Source of the DNA: Clostridia bacterium
GTDB taxonomy: Bacteria > Bacillota > Clostridia > Christensenellales > Borkfalkiaceae
DNA length: 64,000 nt
Direction: 5' to 3'
Assembly (NCBI GenBank): GCA_017504655.1
Contig: JAFVQT010000028.1
Span: 47,537-111,536 of the forward strand
The notes under the pieces are model-generated. The model was given only the letters and a program-made list of their open reading frames with translations. It did no database searches and had not been told where the DNA came from. Positions 44,667 through 53,416 of the stretch are shown here, piece after piece. Position numbers and translations under genes: made by a program. The stretch's first letter is position 1. Every line of letters begins with the position of its first letter.

Positions 44667-45782
44667 ATGATGAAAATGAAAAGATTACTTTGTATAGTTA
44701 GTTGTATGAATGCAGGCGGAGCGGAAACCTTCCTTATGAAGATTTACCGTAACCTAAATAGAGAAAAGTATCAAATGGATTTTTGCGTTAATGGGCAAGG
44801 TTTATATGATGACGAAATAAAAGAAAAGGGAGGAAGGATTTTTATTGTTCCTCCCAAGTCAAAAAACCCATTTAAAACGTTTAAGGCTATAAAAAACATA
44901 GTAAAAGAAAACAAGTATAATTATGTAATAAGGGTAAATGAACACTCGCTATCGACTTTAGATTTATTAGCCGCTAAAAGAGGTGGTGCAAGAAACCTTA
45001 TAATGAGATCGAGTAATGCTGCAACATTGGGTAAGTTTAATACTTTTTTACACAAGTTGTTTTTCTTTATGCCAAGGATAATCCCGACCGTAAAAATAGC
45101 GCCGTCAAAAAAAGCAGCAGAATACACTTTTGGTAAAAAAGCAGTAAAAAATAACAAAATTAATATTTTGCACAATTCCTTAAAAACGGCGGACTATAAA
45201 TATTCGAATGAAGGAAATATGCAAGTAAGAGATGAGTTTAATTTGCAGGATAAATTTGTTATTGGGCATATAGGAAGATTTAATTATCAAAAGAATCATA
45301 CTTTCATAATAGACGTGTTTAAACATTTCTGTGAAAGAAATGATAAAGCAAGACTGTTGTTAGTAGGACAAGGAGAAAGAATAGAAGAAATAAAAAAGTA
45401 CGTTAGGGATTTAAAAATAGAAGATAAAGTAATTTTTGCAGGTGTCAGAAAAGACGTGCGTAATTTATTGTCGGCGATGGACGTTTTTTTGTTCCCATCT
45501 TTTTTCGAAGGGTTGCCCAATACTGTTGTAGAGGCTCAAACCTGTGGGCTACCATGTCTTATTGCTGACACAATAACAGAAGAAGTTGCAATTACCAGTC
45601 TTGTCGAGTTTAAATCTTTAAAGGAAAGTGGCGAAGCATGGGCTAACAAGCTTGTTGAAATGAGTGATAGTGAAAAAAAAGAAAGGCAAGCTTTCGCTCA
45701 AGATGTTGTGTTGCAGGGATATGAAATTGAGCAAACTGTAAGACAATTTGAAGAGATAATTTTTGAGAATAAATATGAATAA
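44667..45782 (+). CDS. Glycosyltransferase family 4 (EpsF-like)
   Basis: About 371 aa. The body starts KRLLCIVSCMNAGGAETFLM, where GGAE is typical of GT4 N-termini, and the donor site is FPSFFEGLPNTVVEAQTCGL. The frame opens at a GTG (44652) overlapping the previous gene; several ATGs follow (44667, 44670, 44676) and none has a good ribosome site, so the start is uncertain by a few codons. Confidence 0.85.
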   Translation: MMKMKRLLCIVSCMNAGGAETFLMKIYRNLNREKYQMDFCVNGQGLYDDEIKEKGGRIFIVPPKSKNPFKTFKAIKNIVKENKYNYVIRVNEHSLSTLDLLAAKRGGARNLIMRSSNAATLGKFNTFLHKLFFFMPRIIPTVKIAPSKKAAEYTFGKKAVKNNKINILHNSLKTADYKYSNEGNMQVRDEFNLQDKFVIGHIGRFNYQKNHTFIIDVFKHFCERNDKARLLLVGQGERIEEIKKYVRDLKIEDKVIFAGVRKDVRNLLSAMDVFLFPSFFEGLPNTVVEAQTCGLPCLIADTITEEVAITSLVEFKSLKESGEAWANKLVEMSDSEKKERQAFAQDVVLQGYEIEQTVRQFEEIIFENKYE

Positions 45783-47034
45783 AGAGTTGTTTAAAATTTG
45801 TGACAACTTAATATTTTGGTTAACAGTTTTTTTGATTATAACTTTTTTTGTTTTTGGGCAATATGTTTGGGGGTCTTTGGTTATAATTGCGATAATCTGT
45901 TCGATACTCGTATTAACTCTAATCGTAAATAAAGGTAAAATTTCAATTAAAATATTCCCTTTTCAAGTCTTTACGGTATTGTTTGTCGTCTATTGTTTGT
46001 TAAACGCAACATGGGCAAGAGATGCAAAGCAAACTTTCGAAAAAGCCACAACTATTTTTAGTATAATACTTTTTTATACTTTTTTGGATGTGTATTACCG
46101 TAGGTTTTTCAATGTGACAAGGCTAATCAAGGCCATTTTATGGGCAGGTTATTTTTTGGTTGGTTATTCTTTTTTGTTTTATAAACCAACAACAGTAGTA
46201 CAGACTTTGCTAAGTGGAAATAGATTGCCTAATGCTTTTACTAACGTGAATGGATTAGCGCTTGTTGCATCTTTTGCAATAATTATAGAAGTTTATTTCT
46301 TGATTTTCAGCAAAGCGAGTTGGCAATCTGTTTTAACACTGCCATCAGCCATACTTATATTGGCAACAGGTAGCAGAAAGGCCTTACTTTTTTTAGTTGT
46401 AGGTGTGGCGGTTCTTCTTTTTATAAAATTTGCAAAAAACAACCTTATTAAAGCGCTATTCTTCTTATTAGCTTGCTTAGTTTTTGGTTTTCTTTCATAT
46501 AAGATAATTGAAAGACTTGATGCTTTTAATGGAATTATCCAAAGATTTGAATCGTTAGTGGCTGTTATAACAGGGAAAACAGCTACAGACTCAGGTGATG
46601 TATGGAGATTAGCCTATTTGGAAGTTGGTAAGGAACAATTTAGAAGGACACCCTTGTTAGGTTTTGGCATAGGGAATTCAGGTTATATAACAATGCCTTT
46701 AGGTAGAGTAACGTATTTACACAACAATTATATTGAACTGTTAGCTTGTGGCGGAATTGTTGGAACTGTTATTTACTATAGTGCATATTTGTATTTGTTT
46801 TATGCTTTTATTAGATATAGAAGGGTTAAGAGCGACGAGACAGTGGTGTGTATCGTATTAATGATAATAACACTGTTATTGGATATTGGTATGGTGTCTT
46901 ATTATGATAAGTTTACTTATTTTTGTATGTATTTGTTTTTTGCGCAAGCTAGAAACTGTAGGGATACAACTTTAGCGTTAGAAAGAAGATTTAACAAAAA
47001 CAGATGTTCTACAAAATTGTTGGAGGCAGTATGA
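45775..47034 (+). CDS. Oligosaccharide repeat-unit polymerase / O-antigen ligase family (Wzy-like)
   Basis: About 419 aa, with roughly ten hydrophobic segments. The large outer loop has the Wzy_C signature PLLGFGIGNSGYI, then THLHNNYIE-like VTYLHNNYIELLACGGIVG. I choose ATG 45775, overlapping the previous stop by eight bases. The family joins lipid-linked repeat units at the outer face of the membrane. Together with the flippase at 48.9 kb, this indicates a Wzx/Wzy-dependent polymer. Confidence 0.85.
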   Translation: MNKELFKICDNLIFWLTVFLIITFFVFGQYVWGSLVIIAIICSILVLTLIVNKGKISIKIFPFQVFTVLFVVYCLLNATWARDAKQTFEKATTIFSIILFYTFLDVYYRRFFNVTRLIKAILWAGYFLVGYSFLFYKPTTVVQTLLSGNRLPNAFTNVNGLALVASFAIIIEVYFLIFSKASWQSVLTLPSAILILATGSRKALLFLVVGVAVLLFIKFAKNNLIKALFFLLACLVFGFLSYKIIERLDAFNGIIQRFESLVAVITGKTATDSGDVWRLAYLEVGKEQFRRTPLLGFGIGNSGYITMPLGRVTYLHNNYIELLACGGIVGTVIYYSAYLYLFYAFIRYRRVKSDETVVCIVLMIITLLLDIGMVSYYDKFTYFCMYLFFAQARNCRDTTLALERRFNKNRCSTKLLEAV

Positions 47035-47942
47035 ATAAAGCTTTAAAACTTATAAAGTATGTATTTAACAAAGATTACAGATTTTTAATTAACGCTTCTC
47101 TAGGCACTTATGATAATTGGGAAGATGAAAGATTTTTAAAACAAAAGTATAAAGCTTGTATGGGAAAGGATTTAAATCTTGAAAATCCCATAACCTTTAA
47201 TGAAAAATTGCAGTGGTTAAAGTTGAATTATAGAAAGGATGAGTTAACCACCATTGTAGACAAATATGCTGTTCGAGAATATATAAAAAACGAGCTTGGT
47301 GAGGAATACCTTATTCCTTTGCTCGGCGTGTGGGATAGCGAAGAGGATATTGATTTTGGAGCCCTACCGGACAAGTTTGTTTTAAAGTGCAATCACAACT
47401 CAGGGCTTGGAATGTGTATTTGCAAGGATAAGTCTAAGCTTGATATAAATGAGGTCAAAAAAGGGCTAAAGAAGGGCTTAGAGCAGAACTATTACCTTAC
47501 AGGAAGAGAATGGCCTTATAAAAACGTAAAACGCAAAATAATTTGCGAGAAGTTTATGACTGATAGTAGCGGTGGGCTTGTCGATTATAAATTCTTCTGT
47601 TTTAATGGTGAAGTAGACAGTGTAATGGTGTGTCTTGACAGGCATTTAGGGGATACCAAATTCTATTTCTTTGACGAAAATTGGGAGCTTAGAAGATATA
47701 ATATTCGAGGCAAAAATGCGCCGGAGGGGTTTACGGTCGAAAAACCCTCTTGCATGGATAAAATGTTTGATATAGCTCGCAAATTGGCAAAGGATCATCC
47801 ATATGTTAGGGTTGATCTTTATGAGTGTAACGGGCAGATCTATTTTGGGGAGCTTACGTTTTTCCCGGACAGTGGGTTTGATGCGAATATACTACCCGAA
47901 ACAGATAGATGTTTCGGAGAAAAAATAAAGTTAGGGAGATAA
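47031..47942 (+). CDS. TupA-like ATP-grasp protein
   Basis: About 303 aa. The start ATG 47031 follows TTGGAGG and overlaps the polymerase stop. The sequence matches the ATP-grasp family typified by TupA of teichuronopeptide synthesis (PF14305 type): NPITFNEKLQWLKLNYR, DKYAVREYIKNELGEEYLIP, the nucleotide-binding KFVLKCNHNSGLGMCICKD, and the metal-site end VRVDLYECNGQIYFGELTFF. ATP-grasp enzymes form amide bonds, and TupA acts in joining amino acids to a uronic-acid polymer. The next gene makes an unusual amino acid, which supports an amino-acylating role. Confidence 0.85.
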   Translation: MNKALKLIKYVFNKDYRFLINASLGTYDNWEDERFLKQKYKACMGKDLNLENPITFNEKLQWLKLNYRKDELTTIVDKYAVREYIKNELGEEYLIPLLGVWDSEEDIDFGALPDKFVLKCNHNSGLGMCICKDKSKLDINEVKKGLKKGLEQNYYLTGREWPYKNVKRKIICEKFMTDSSGGLVDYKFFCFNGEVDSVMVCLDRHLGDTKFYFFDENWELRRYNIRGKNAPEGFTVEKPSCMDKMFDIARKLAKDHPYVRVDLYECNGQIYFGELTFFPDSGFDANILPETDRCFGEKIKLGR

Positions 47943-47946
47943 ACGA

Positions 47947-48900
47947 ATGAAGAGCATAGGTTTTCCGATAAGCCATAAAGAGAATGAAAATAGAAGAGCA
48001 TTAATGCCTGAAGATATAGCGAACATTTCCCATCCGGAAGAATTATACTTTGAAAAAGGCTACGGTGATGTTTTGGGGCTTTGCGATGATGATTACTTAA
48101 AAGCAGGTGCTCATGTTGTTAGCAGAGAGGAAGTGTTAAAAAAAGATATTATATGCGATCCTAAAATAGGAGATGCAGAATATTTGGATTGCTTATACAA
48201 TCAAACTGTTTTTGGATGGGTTCATGCTGTTCAAAACAGGGATATAACAGATAAATTGATTAATAACAGATTAACTGCTTTTGCTTGGGAAGATATGTTT
48301 GCTGACGGTAGGCATACATTTTGGCACAATAATGAACTTGCAGGTGAGGCAGCGGTCATGCATGCTTTTATGTGTTACGGAAAAATGCCGTACGAAACTA
48401 ATGTTGCAGTTATAGGTAACGGAAATACTGCACGTGGAGCAACTAAAATCCTTTATATGCTCGGAGCAACTGTTATGCAGTATTCTAAGTTTACAGAAGA
48501 CCTACTTAGAAAAGAGATTTCTAATTATGACGTTATTGTAAACTGTGTGTTATGGGATACAGCAAGAAAGGATCATATAATATCGCGAAGTGATTTAAAG
48601 CGGATGAAAAAGGGCTCGATGATTATAGACGTAAGTTGTGATAGAAATGGTGGTATCGAAACTTGTATACCAACGGGATTCGATAATCCAACGTATTACG
48701 AGGAAGGCGTTTTGCATTATGCTGTAGATCATACGCCATCGCTCTTCTATAAAACGTTTACTAAAAATAATTCTAAAACTATTTGTGAGTTCGTTGATGA
48801 ACTAATTACCGAAAATATTGGCTCATGTTTGAAAAATGCCTTAATTGTAAAGGAAGGAAAAATTATTGATCAAAGGATAAATCAATTTCAAAGAAGGTAA
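47947..48900 (+). CDS. ceo: N5-(carboxyethyl)ornithine synthase
   Basis: 317 aa, an alanine-dehydrogenase-fold enzyme that reductively joins pyruvate to the side amino group of ornithine (or lysine) with NADPH. It begins KSIGFPISHKENENRRALMP and continues YFEKGYGDVLGLCDDDYL, which matches the lactococcal enzyme as I remember it; length agrees (about 313). The nucleotide-binding loop is VAVIGNGNTARGATKILYML. It is too short and too different at the N-terminus for true alanine dehydrogenase (about 370 aa). Its place between an ATP-grasp ligase and the flippase suggests its product decorates the polymer. Confidence 0.85.
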   Translation: MKSIGFPISHKENENRRALMPEDIANISHPEELYFEKGYGDVLGLCDDDYLKAGAHVVSREEVLKKDIICDPKIGDAEYLDCLYNQTVFGWVHAVQNRDITDKLINNRLTAFAWEDMFADGRHTFWHNNELAGEAAVMHAFMCYGKMPYETNVAVIGNGNTARGATKILYMLGATVMQYSKFTEDLLRKEISNYDVIVNCVLWDTARKDHIISRSDLKRMKKGSMIIDVSCDRNGGIETCIPTGFDNPTYYEEGVLHYAVDHTPSLFYKTFTKNNSKTICEFVDELITENIGSCLKNALIVKEGKIIDQRINQFQRR

Positions 48901-48902
48901 TA

Positions 48903-50405
48903 ATGGATAGACAAGGCAAATTAAAGCTTAACACATCGGTTGCTTTTATAAATCAAATAGTTACGTTAGTATGTGGATTTGTTTTACCAAGGCTTATTCT
49001 ATCTAAGTATGGTTCAAGTGTTAATGGACTGGTAACATCTATTAGCCAATTCTTAGGCTTAATAACTTTATGTGAGTTAGGTGTGGGTGCGGTTGTGCAG
49101 TCCGCACTTTATAAGCCTCTTGCGTACAATGATAGAAACGGGATAAGCAGAATAATGATTTCTGCAAGGAAATTTTTTCATAAAGTAGGTTTTATTCTTT
49201 TAGCATATGTAACAGTGTTAATGTTAACCTACCCACTAACGGTTAAAGAAGAATTTAAATTTTTTTCTACAGTATTTTTGATTGGTGCGATATCGATTAG
49301 TTTCTTCGCGCAATATTTTTTTGGTATAACCAATCAGTTGCTTTTAAATTCTGATCAAAAGGCGTATTTGCCACTTGTTTTTCAGATAGTATCAACGGTT
49401 TTGAACGTTATAGCTAGTGTTGTATTAATTAATTTGGGTGCATCAATTCAAATTGTTAAGTTAACCACTTCATTGGTGTTTTTAATTAGACCAATTGCTT
49501 TATATATATACGTAAACAGAAAATATGATATAAACTATTCTCTTAAATTAAAAGGAGAGCCTATTGCTCAAAAGTGGAATGGGCTTGCCCAACATATAGC
49601 TTCTGTTGTGCAGGGGAATACGCCGACAATAGTTTTAACATTCTTTTCTACGCTTGTAAAGGTTTCGATTTTTAATGTTTATAATTTAGTTGTTAATGGA
49701 CTTAAGCAAATTATCGTATCTTTAACAACGGGCGTTTCTGCATTATTTGGTAATATGCTGGCAAAAAATGAAGAGAAAGAAATCAATGCAACATTTAATA
49801 CAGTAGAGTGGTGGATTCATACTATAACAACTCTTGTTTTTACTGTTGCGGGAGTGCTTATTGTACCATTTGTAAGGGTGTATACCGACGGGGTAGTGGA
49901 TGCAAATTATATACAACCGTTATTTGGGGTGGTGCTTGTTTTATCCGGTGCAGTTTATTGCTTAAGATTGCCGTACAGTATAATTGTTTTGGCTGCTGGG
50001 CATTATAAACAAACACAAGCAAGCGCAATAATAGAGGTGATTGTTACTGTTGTTGTGGCGTTAAGTCTCGTATTTTTTGCAGACTTATTTGCAGTTGCCT
50101 TTTCTCTATTGGCAGCAATGATTTATAGAACGATGTATTATGTTCTGTACTTAAAAAAGCATTTGTTAAAAAGGTCGCTATCGTTATTTATTAAACAGAT
50201 GTTGGTGGATGGCGTAACAGTTGTTTTAATAGTTTTTGCAACGGTATTTATTCCATTGCAAAGTCTATCATATTTTTCTTGGATAGTGTTGGCAATAGAA
50301 GTTTTAGCAATAGCAGTAGGTATATGTTTGGTTGTAAACTTCTTGCTATATAAAGAAAATACTACAGCCTTTCTGGGTAAATTTATAAAAGGAAAACGGA
50401 AATAA
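48903..50405 (+). CDS. Lipid-linked oligosaccharide flippase (Wzx/PST family)
   Basis: 500 aa with about 12-14 hydrophobic helices. The N-terminus KLNTSVAFINQIVTLVCGFV and LPRLILSKYGSSVNGLVTSI is typical of polysaccharide transporters of the MOP superfamily. It moves completed repeat units across the membrane for the polymerase at 45.8 kb. AGGTAAT precedes the ATG. AT-rich like its neighbours. Confidence 0.9.
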   Translation: MDRQGKLKLNTSVAFINQIVTLVCGFVLPRLILSKYGSSVNGLVTSISQFLGLITLCELGVGAVVQSALYKPLAYNDRNGISRIMISARKFFHKVGFILLAYVTVLMLTYPLTVKEEFKFFSTVFLIGAISISFFAQYFFGITNQLLLNSDQKAYLPLVFQIVSTVLNVIASVVLINLGASIQIVKLTTSLVFLIRPIALYIYVNRKYDINYSLKLKGEPIAQKWNGLAQHIASVVQGNTPTIVLTFFSTLVKVSIFNVYNLVVNGLKQIIVSLTTGVSALFGNMLAKNEEKEINATFNTVEWWIHTITTLVFTVAGVLIVPFVRVYTDGVVDANYIQPLFGVVLVLSGAVYCLRLPYSIIVLAAGHYKQTQASAIIEVIVTVVVALSLVFFADLFAVAFSLLAAMIYRTMYYVLYLKKHLLKRSLSLFIKQMLVDGVTVVLIVFATVFIPLQSLSYFSWIVLAIEVLAIAVGICLVVNFLLYKENTTAFLGKFIKGKRK

Positions 50406-50418
50406 AAGGTATTTGCAC

Positions 50419-51591
50419 ATGAAATGTGAAAAGAGATTTTTTCAAACGTACAAAAGAGATCCCGACGGTGTGGCGTTTTGTTCTTATAGGGTTTGTCCCA
50501 TAGGCGCGCACATCGATCATCAATATGGTAAGATAACAGGTCTTGCAATTGATAAGGGTATACATATCGCATATTCTGCCAAGCAAAACGGCGTAGTTGA
50601 GTTGGCTTCTTTACAGTTTGATAAAAGAACTCAGTTTCACGTAAACTCTGTTCCGAGAGAAAAGCAAGGCGACTGGGCTGATTATCTTAGAGGCGCAACC
50701 GTTATGCTTAGTCAAAAATATAACGTAAGAATTGGTCTTTGTGGCGTTATAGAGGGAAGCTTGCCAATTGGTGGACTTTCTTCGTCCGCAGCAGTTACAA
50801 TCGTGTTTTTAACCGCACTTTGCAAAGTTAACGGTATTAAGCTGTCGGATAGTGAGCTTATTATGATGGCAAAGCATGCAGAAAATTTATACGTTGGTGT
50901 ATCTTGCGGTAAGCTCGACCAGTCTTGCGAGGTGTATTCTAAAAAGGATCATTTACTTTATTTGGATACGAAGGATGACTCTTACGAGCTTATACCTACT
51001 AATCCGTTAATGAAACCGTATAAAATAGCTGTTTTCTTCTCGGGTGTGGAAAGAACGCTTGTAGGAAGCAAATTTAATATGCGTATTGACGAATGCCGTT
51101 CTGCGGCGTATGCATTAAAGGCATATGAAGGGATGGAATACGGCAAGTTTAAAGAAACTCATCTAAGAGATGTCCCCTATGAGGTTTATTTAAAGCATAA
51201 GGACAAGCTTCCTGAAAACTGGAGAAGGAGAGCTGAGCATTATTTTACTGAGTTCGACCGCGTTGAAAAGGGTGCAGAGGCTTGGAGAAGGGGCGATATT
51301 GAGCTGTACGGCAAGCTGTCGTTTGATAGTGGGTATTCATCAATTCATAATTGGGAAACCGGTTCGCCGGAGCTAAAGACACTCTATGAGATTATGACAA
51401 AAACTGACGGTATTTATGGCGGTCGCTTTAGCGGTGCAGGCTTTAAGGGCTGTTGCATGGCACTTATCGACCCGTCTTACGAAGAATTTATTTTAAATAA
51501 GGTAAAGAAAGAGTATCTTGATGCTTTTCCTCATTTAAAGGATACGTATTCGGCACACATTTGTGAAAGTGCTGACGGAGTTCATTTATGA
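50419..51591 (+). CDS. Galacturonokinase-like GHMP kinase
   Basis: About 390 aa. The substrate motif reads RVCPIGAHIDHQYG: the CPxGAHIDHQ wording is that of plant galacturonokinase, not the NLIGEHTDYN of galactokinase. Motif 2 is GSLPIGGLSSSAAV and motif 3 is GGRFSGAGFKGCCMAL, so the GHMP fold is complete. The predicted reaction is phosphorylation of free galacturonate (or a related uronic acid) at C1. The nucleotidyltransferase gene starts inside its stop codon, so the two likely act in sequence. I prefer ATG 50419 over TTG 50413. Confidence 0.78.
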   Translation: MKCEKRFFQTYKRDPDGVAFCSYRVCPIGAHIDHQYGKITGLAIDKGIHIAYSAKQNGVVELASLQFDKRTQFHVNSVPREKQGDWADYLRGATVMLSQKYNVRIGLCGVIEGSLPIGGLSSSAAVTIVFLTALCKVNGIKLSDSELIMMAKHAENLYVGVSCGKLDQSCEVYSKKDHLLYLDTKDDSYELIPTNPLMKPYKIAVFFSGVERTLVGSKFNMRIDECRSAAYALKAYEGMEYGKFKETHLRDVPYEVYLKHKDKLPENWRRRAEHYFTEFDRVEKGAEAWRRGDIELYGKLSFDSGYSSIHNWETGSPELKTLYEIMTKTDGIYGGRFSGAGFKGCCMALIDPSYEEFILNKVKKEYLDAFPHLKDTYSAHICESADGVHL

Positions 51592-52322
51592 AATGTTTAA
51601 TTTTAGCTGCGGGGTATGCTACAAGGCTTTATCCATTAACTGAAAATTTTCCAAAATCGTTACTTAAGGTTCAAGATAAAACGATACTTGACCATTTAGT
51701 TGACGATATTGATACAATGGGTGAGGTTGATGAATACGTGATTATTTCAAATCATAAGTTTTTCCCTCATTTTACCGATTGGGCAAACGCAAAAGCTCAA
51801 AAAATAACCGTAATTGACGACGGAACCACCTCAAATGACAACAGGCTTGGCGCGGTAAAGGATATTGAATTTGCAATTGATTCGCTTAAAATTGACGACG
51901 ATATGCTAATCATTGCCGGTGATAACGTTTTAGATTTTTCTTTAACGAAATTTATAACGTATGCAAAGCAAAAAGACACTTCTTGCGTAATGCGTTATTT
52001 TGAGGGAGATAAAGTAAGATTGACAAAATCAGGAGTATTAACTATAGATCACTCGGATAGGGTGATAAATATGGTTGAAAAGCCTGCAGAGCCTCAAAGC
52101 AATTGGTGTTGTCCTCCGTTTTATTTTTATAAAGCAAAGGATTCAAAATTGATTGCAAAGGCTATCGAGGATGGATGCGGAACTGATGCCCCCGGTAGTT
52201 ATGTGGCTTGGCTTTGTTCAAAAACAGATGTGCATGCTATGGAAATGCCGGGTAAACGGTATGATATAGGTAATCTTGAAAGCTATAAAAAGGTGCAAGA
52301 GGAATATAAAGGAATATGTTAA
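51588..52322 (+). CDS. Sugar-1-phosphate nucleotidyltransferase
   Basis: 244 aa, the short NTP-transferase type. The signature LILAAGYATRLYPLTENFPKS is intact, the metal Asp is in LIIAGDNVLDF, and MVEKPAEPQSNWCCPPFYFY resembles RmlA-like enzymes. It overlaps the kinase gene by four bases and the epimerase gene by seven. With the kinase it would convert galacturonate-1-phosphate to UDP-GalA; the nucleotide cannot be read from sequence, so dTDP or CDP is possible. Confidence 0.82.
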   Translation: MKCLILAAGYATRLYPLTENFPKSLLKVQDKTILDHLVDDIDTMGEVDEYVIISNHKFFPHFTDWANAKAQKITVIDDGTTSNDNRLGAVKDIEFAIDSLKIDDDMLIIAGDNVLDFSLTKFITYAKQKDTSCVMRYFEGDKVRLTKSGVLTIDHSDRVINMVEKPAEPQSNWCCPPFYFYKAKDSKLIAKAIEDGCGTDAPGSYVAWLCSKTDVHAMEMPGKRYDIGNLESYKKVQEEYKGIC

Positions 52323-53404
52323 GTCAAAACGTTAAACTGTCAAATAGCACGGTGTTGATTACCGGGGCTGCAGGATTTATTGGTAGTAACCTGGTACGAG
52401 AAATTTTGCGTTCTTTTAAAAACGTAAATATAATAGGTGTTGATAACGTAAACAATTATTATGACGTTTCAATAAAAGAATATAGATTAAAGGAAATAGA
52501 AACAGCTGTTGAGGTAAGCTCTTGCAAATGGTCTTTTGTAAAGGGAAATATTGCGGATAAAGAGCTTATAGACAAACTTTTTAAAGAAAACAAGCCGGAT
52601 GTTGTTGTAAATCTTGCAGCGCAGGCAGGCGTTAGATATTCTATAACTAACCCAGATGCGTATATTGAGGCAAATTTAATAGGTTTTTACAACATATTAG
52701 AGGCGTGCAGGCATTCATATGACGACGGAGAAAGAGGTGTACAACACCTTGTATATGCATCCAGCTCGTCAGTTTATGGGTCAAATAAAAAGGTGCCTTA
52801 TTCTACAGACGATAAGGTTGATAATCCCGTATCGTTATATGCTGCGACAAAAAAATCCAATGAGCTGATGGCTCATGCATATTCAAAGCTATACAATATA
52901 CCGTCAACCGGCTTGAGATTTTTTACCGTATACGGACCTGCCGGCAGACCGGATATGGCGTACTTTGGCTTTACAAATAAGTTGTTGAACGGCGAAAAGA
53001 TAAAAATATTTAATTACGGAAACTGTAAAAGAGATTTTACTTACGTAGACGATATTGTAGAAGGTGTAAAAAGGGTTATGCAGTGCGCGCCAATAAAAGA
53101 GACCGGTGGGGATGGATTGCCGATCCCGCCGTATCGCGTATACAATATAGGTAACAGCAGCCCAGAAAATCTTTTGGATTTTGTTGATATATTGCAGCAA
53201 GAGCTCATAAGTGCAGGCGTTTTGCCAAGCGATTACGACTTTGAATCGCATAAAGAGTTAGTGCCTATGCAGGCGGGTGACGTGCCCGTAACGTTTGCTG
53301 ACACCTCTGCGCTTGAGAGAGATTTTGGCTTTAAGCCTTCTACGGATTTGAGAGCAGGGCTTAGAAGATTTGCAAGATGGTATAAAGAATTTTATAAAGT
53401 GTAA
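52316..53404 (+). CDS. UDP-glucuronate 4-epimerase-like protein
   Basis: 362 aa extended short-chain dehydrogenase. NAD site ITGAAGFIGSNLVREIL; SSSSVYGSNKKVPYS; catalytic YAATKKSNELMAHAYS; LRFFTVYGPAGRPDMAYFGF is the wording of the UDP-GlcA 4-epimerase (CapI/LpsL) group. It would link UDP-GlcA from the next gene with UDP-GalA. A somewhat long insertion (ACRHSYDDGERGVQHLVYAS) precedes the active site. GGAATATG overlaps the preceding gene end. Confidence 0.88.
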   Translation: MLSQNVKLSNSTVLITGAAGFIGSNLVREILRSFKNVNIIGVDNVNNYYDVSIKEYRLKEIETAVEVSSCKWSFVKGNIADKELIDKLFKENKPDVVVNLAAQAGVRYSITNPDAYIEANLIGFYNILEACRHSYDDGERGVQHLVYASSSSVYGSNKKVPYSTDDKVDNPVSLYAATKKSNELMAHAYSKLYNIPSTGLRFFTVYGPAGRPDMAYFGFTNKLLNGEKIKIFNYGNCKRDFTYVDDIVEGVKRVMQCAPIKETGGDGLPIPPYRVYNIGNSSPENLLDFVDILQQELISAGVLPSDYDFESHKELVPMQAGDVPVTFADTSALERDFGFKPSTDLRAGLRRFARWYKEFYKV

Positions 53405-53416
53405 AAGGAGTATATA

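Noticed and set aside
47947..48900. Alanine dehydrogenase
   Set aside because: The fold is related, but the chain is about 50 residues too short and the N-terminus matches carboxyethyl-ornithine synthase.
50419..51591. Plain galactokinase
   Set aside because: The substrate motif is CPIGAHIDHQ rather than NLIGEHTDYN, and no Leloir pathway genes are adjacent.
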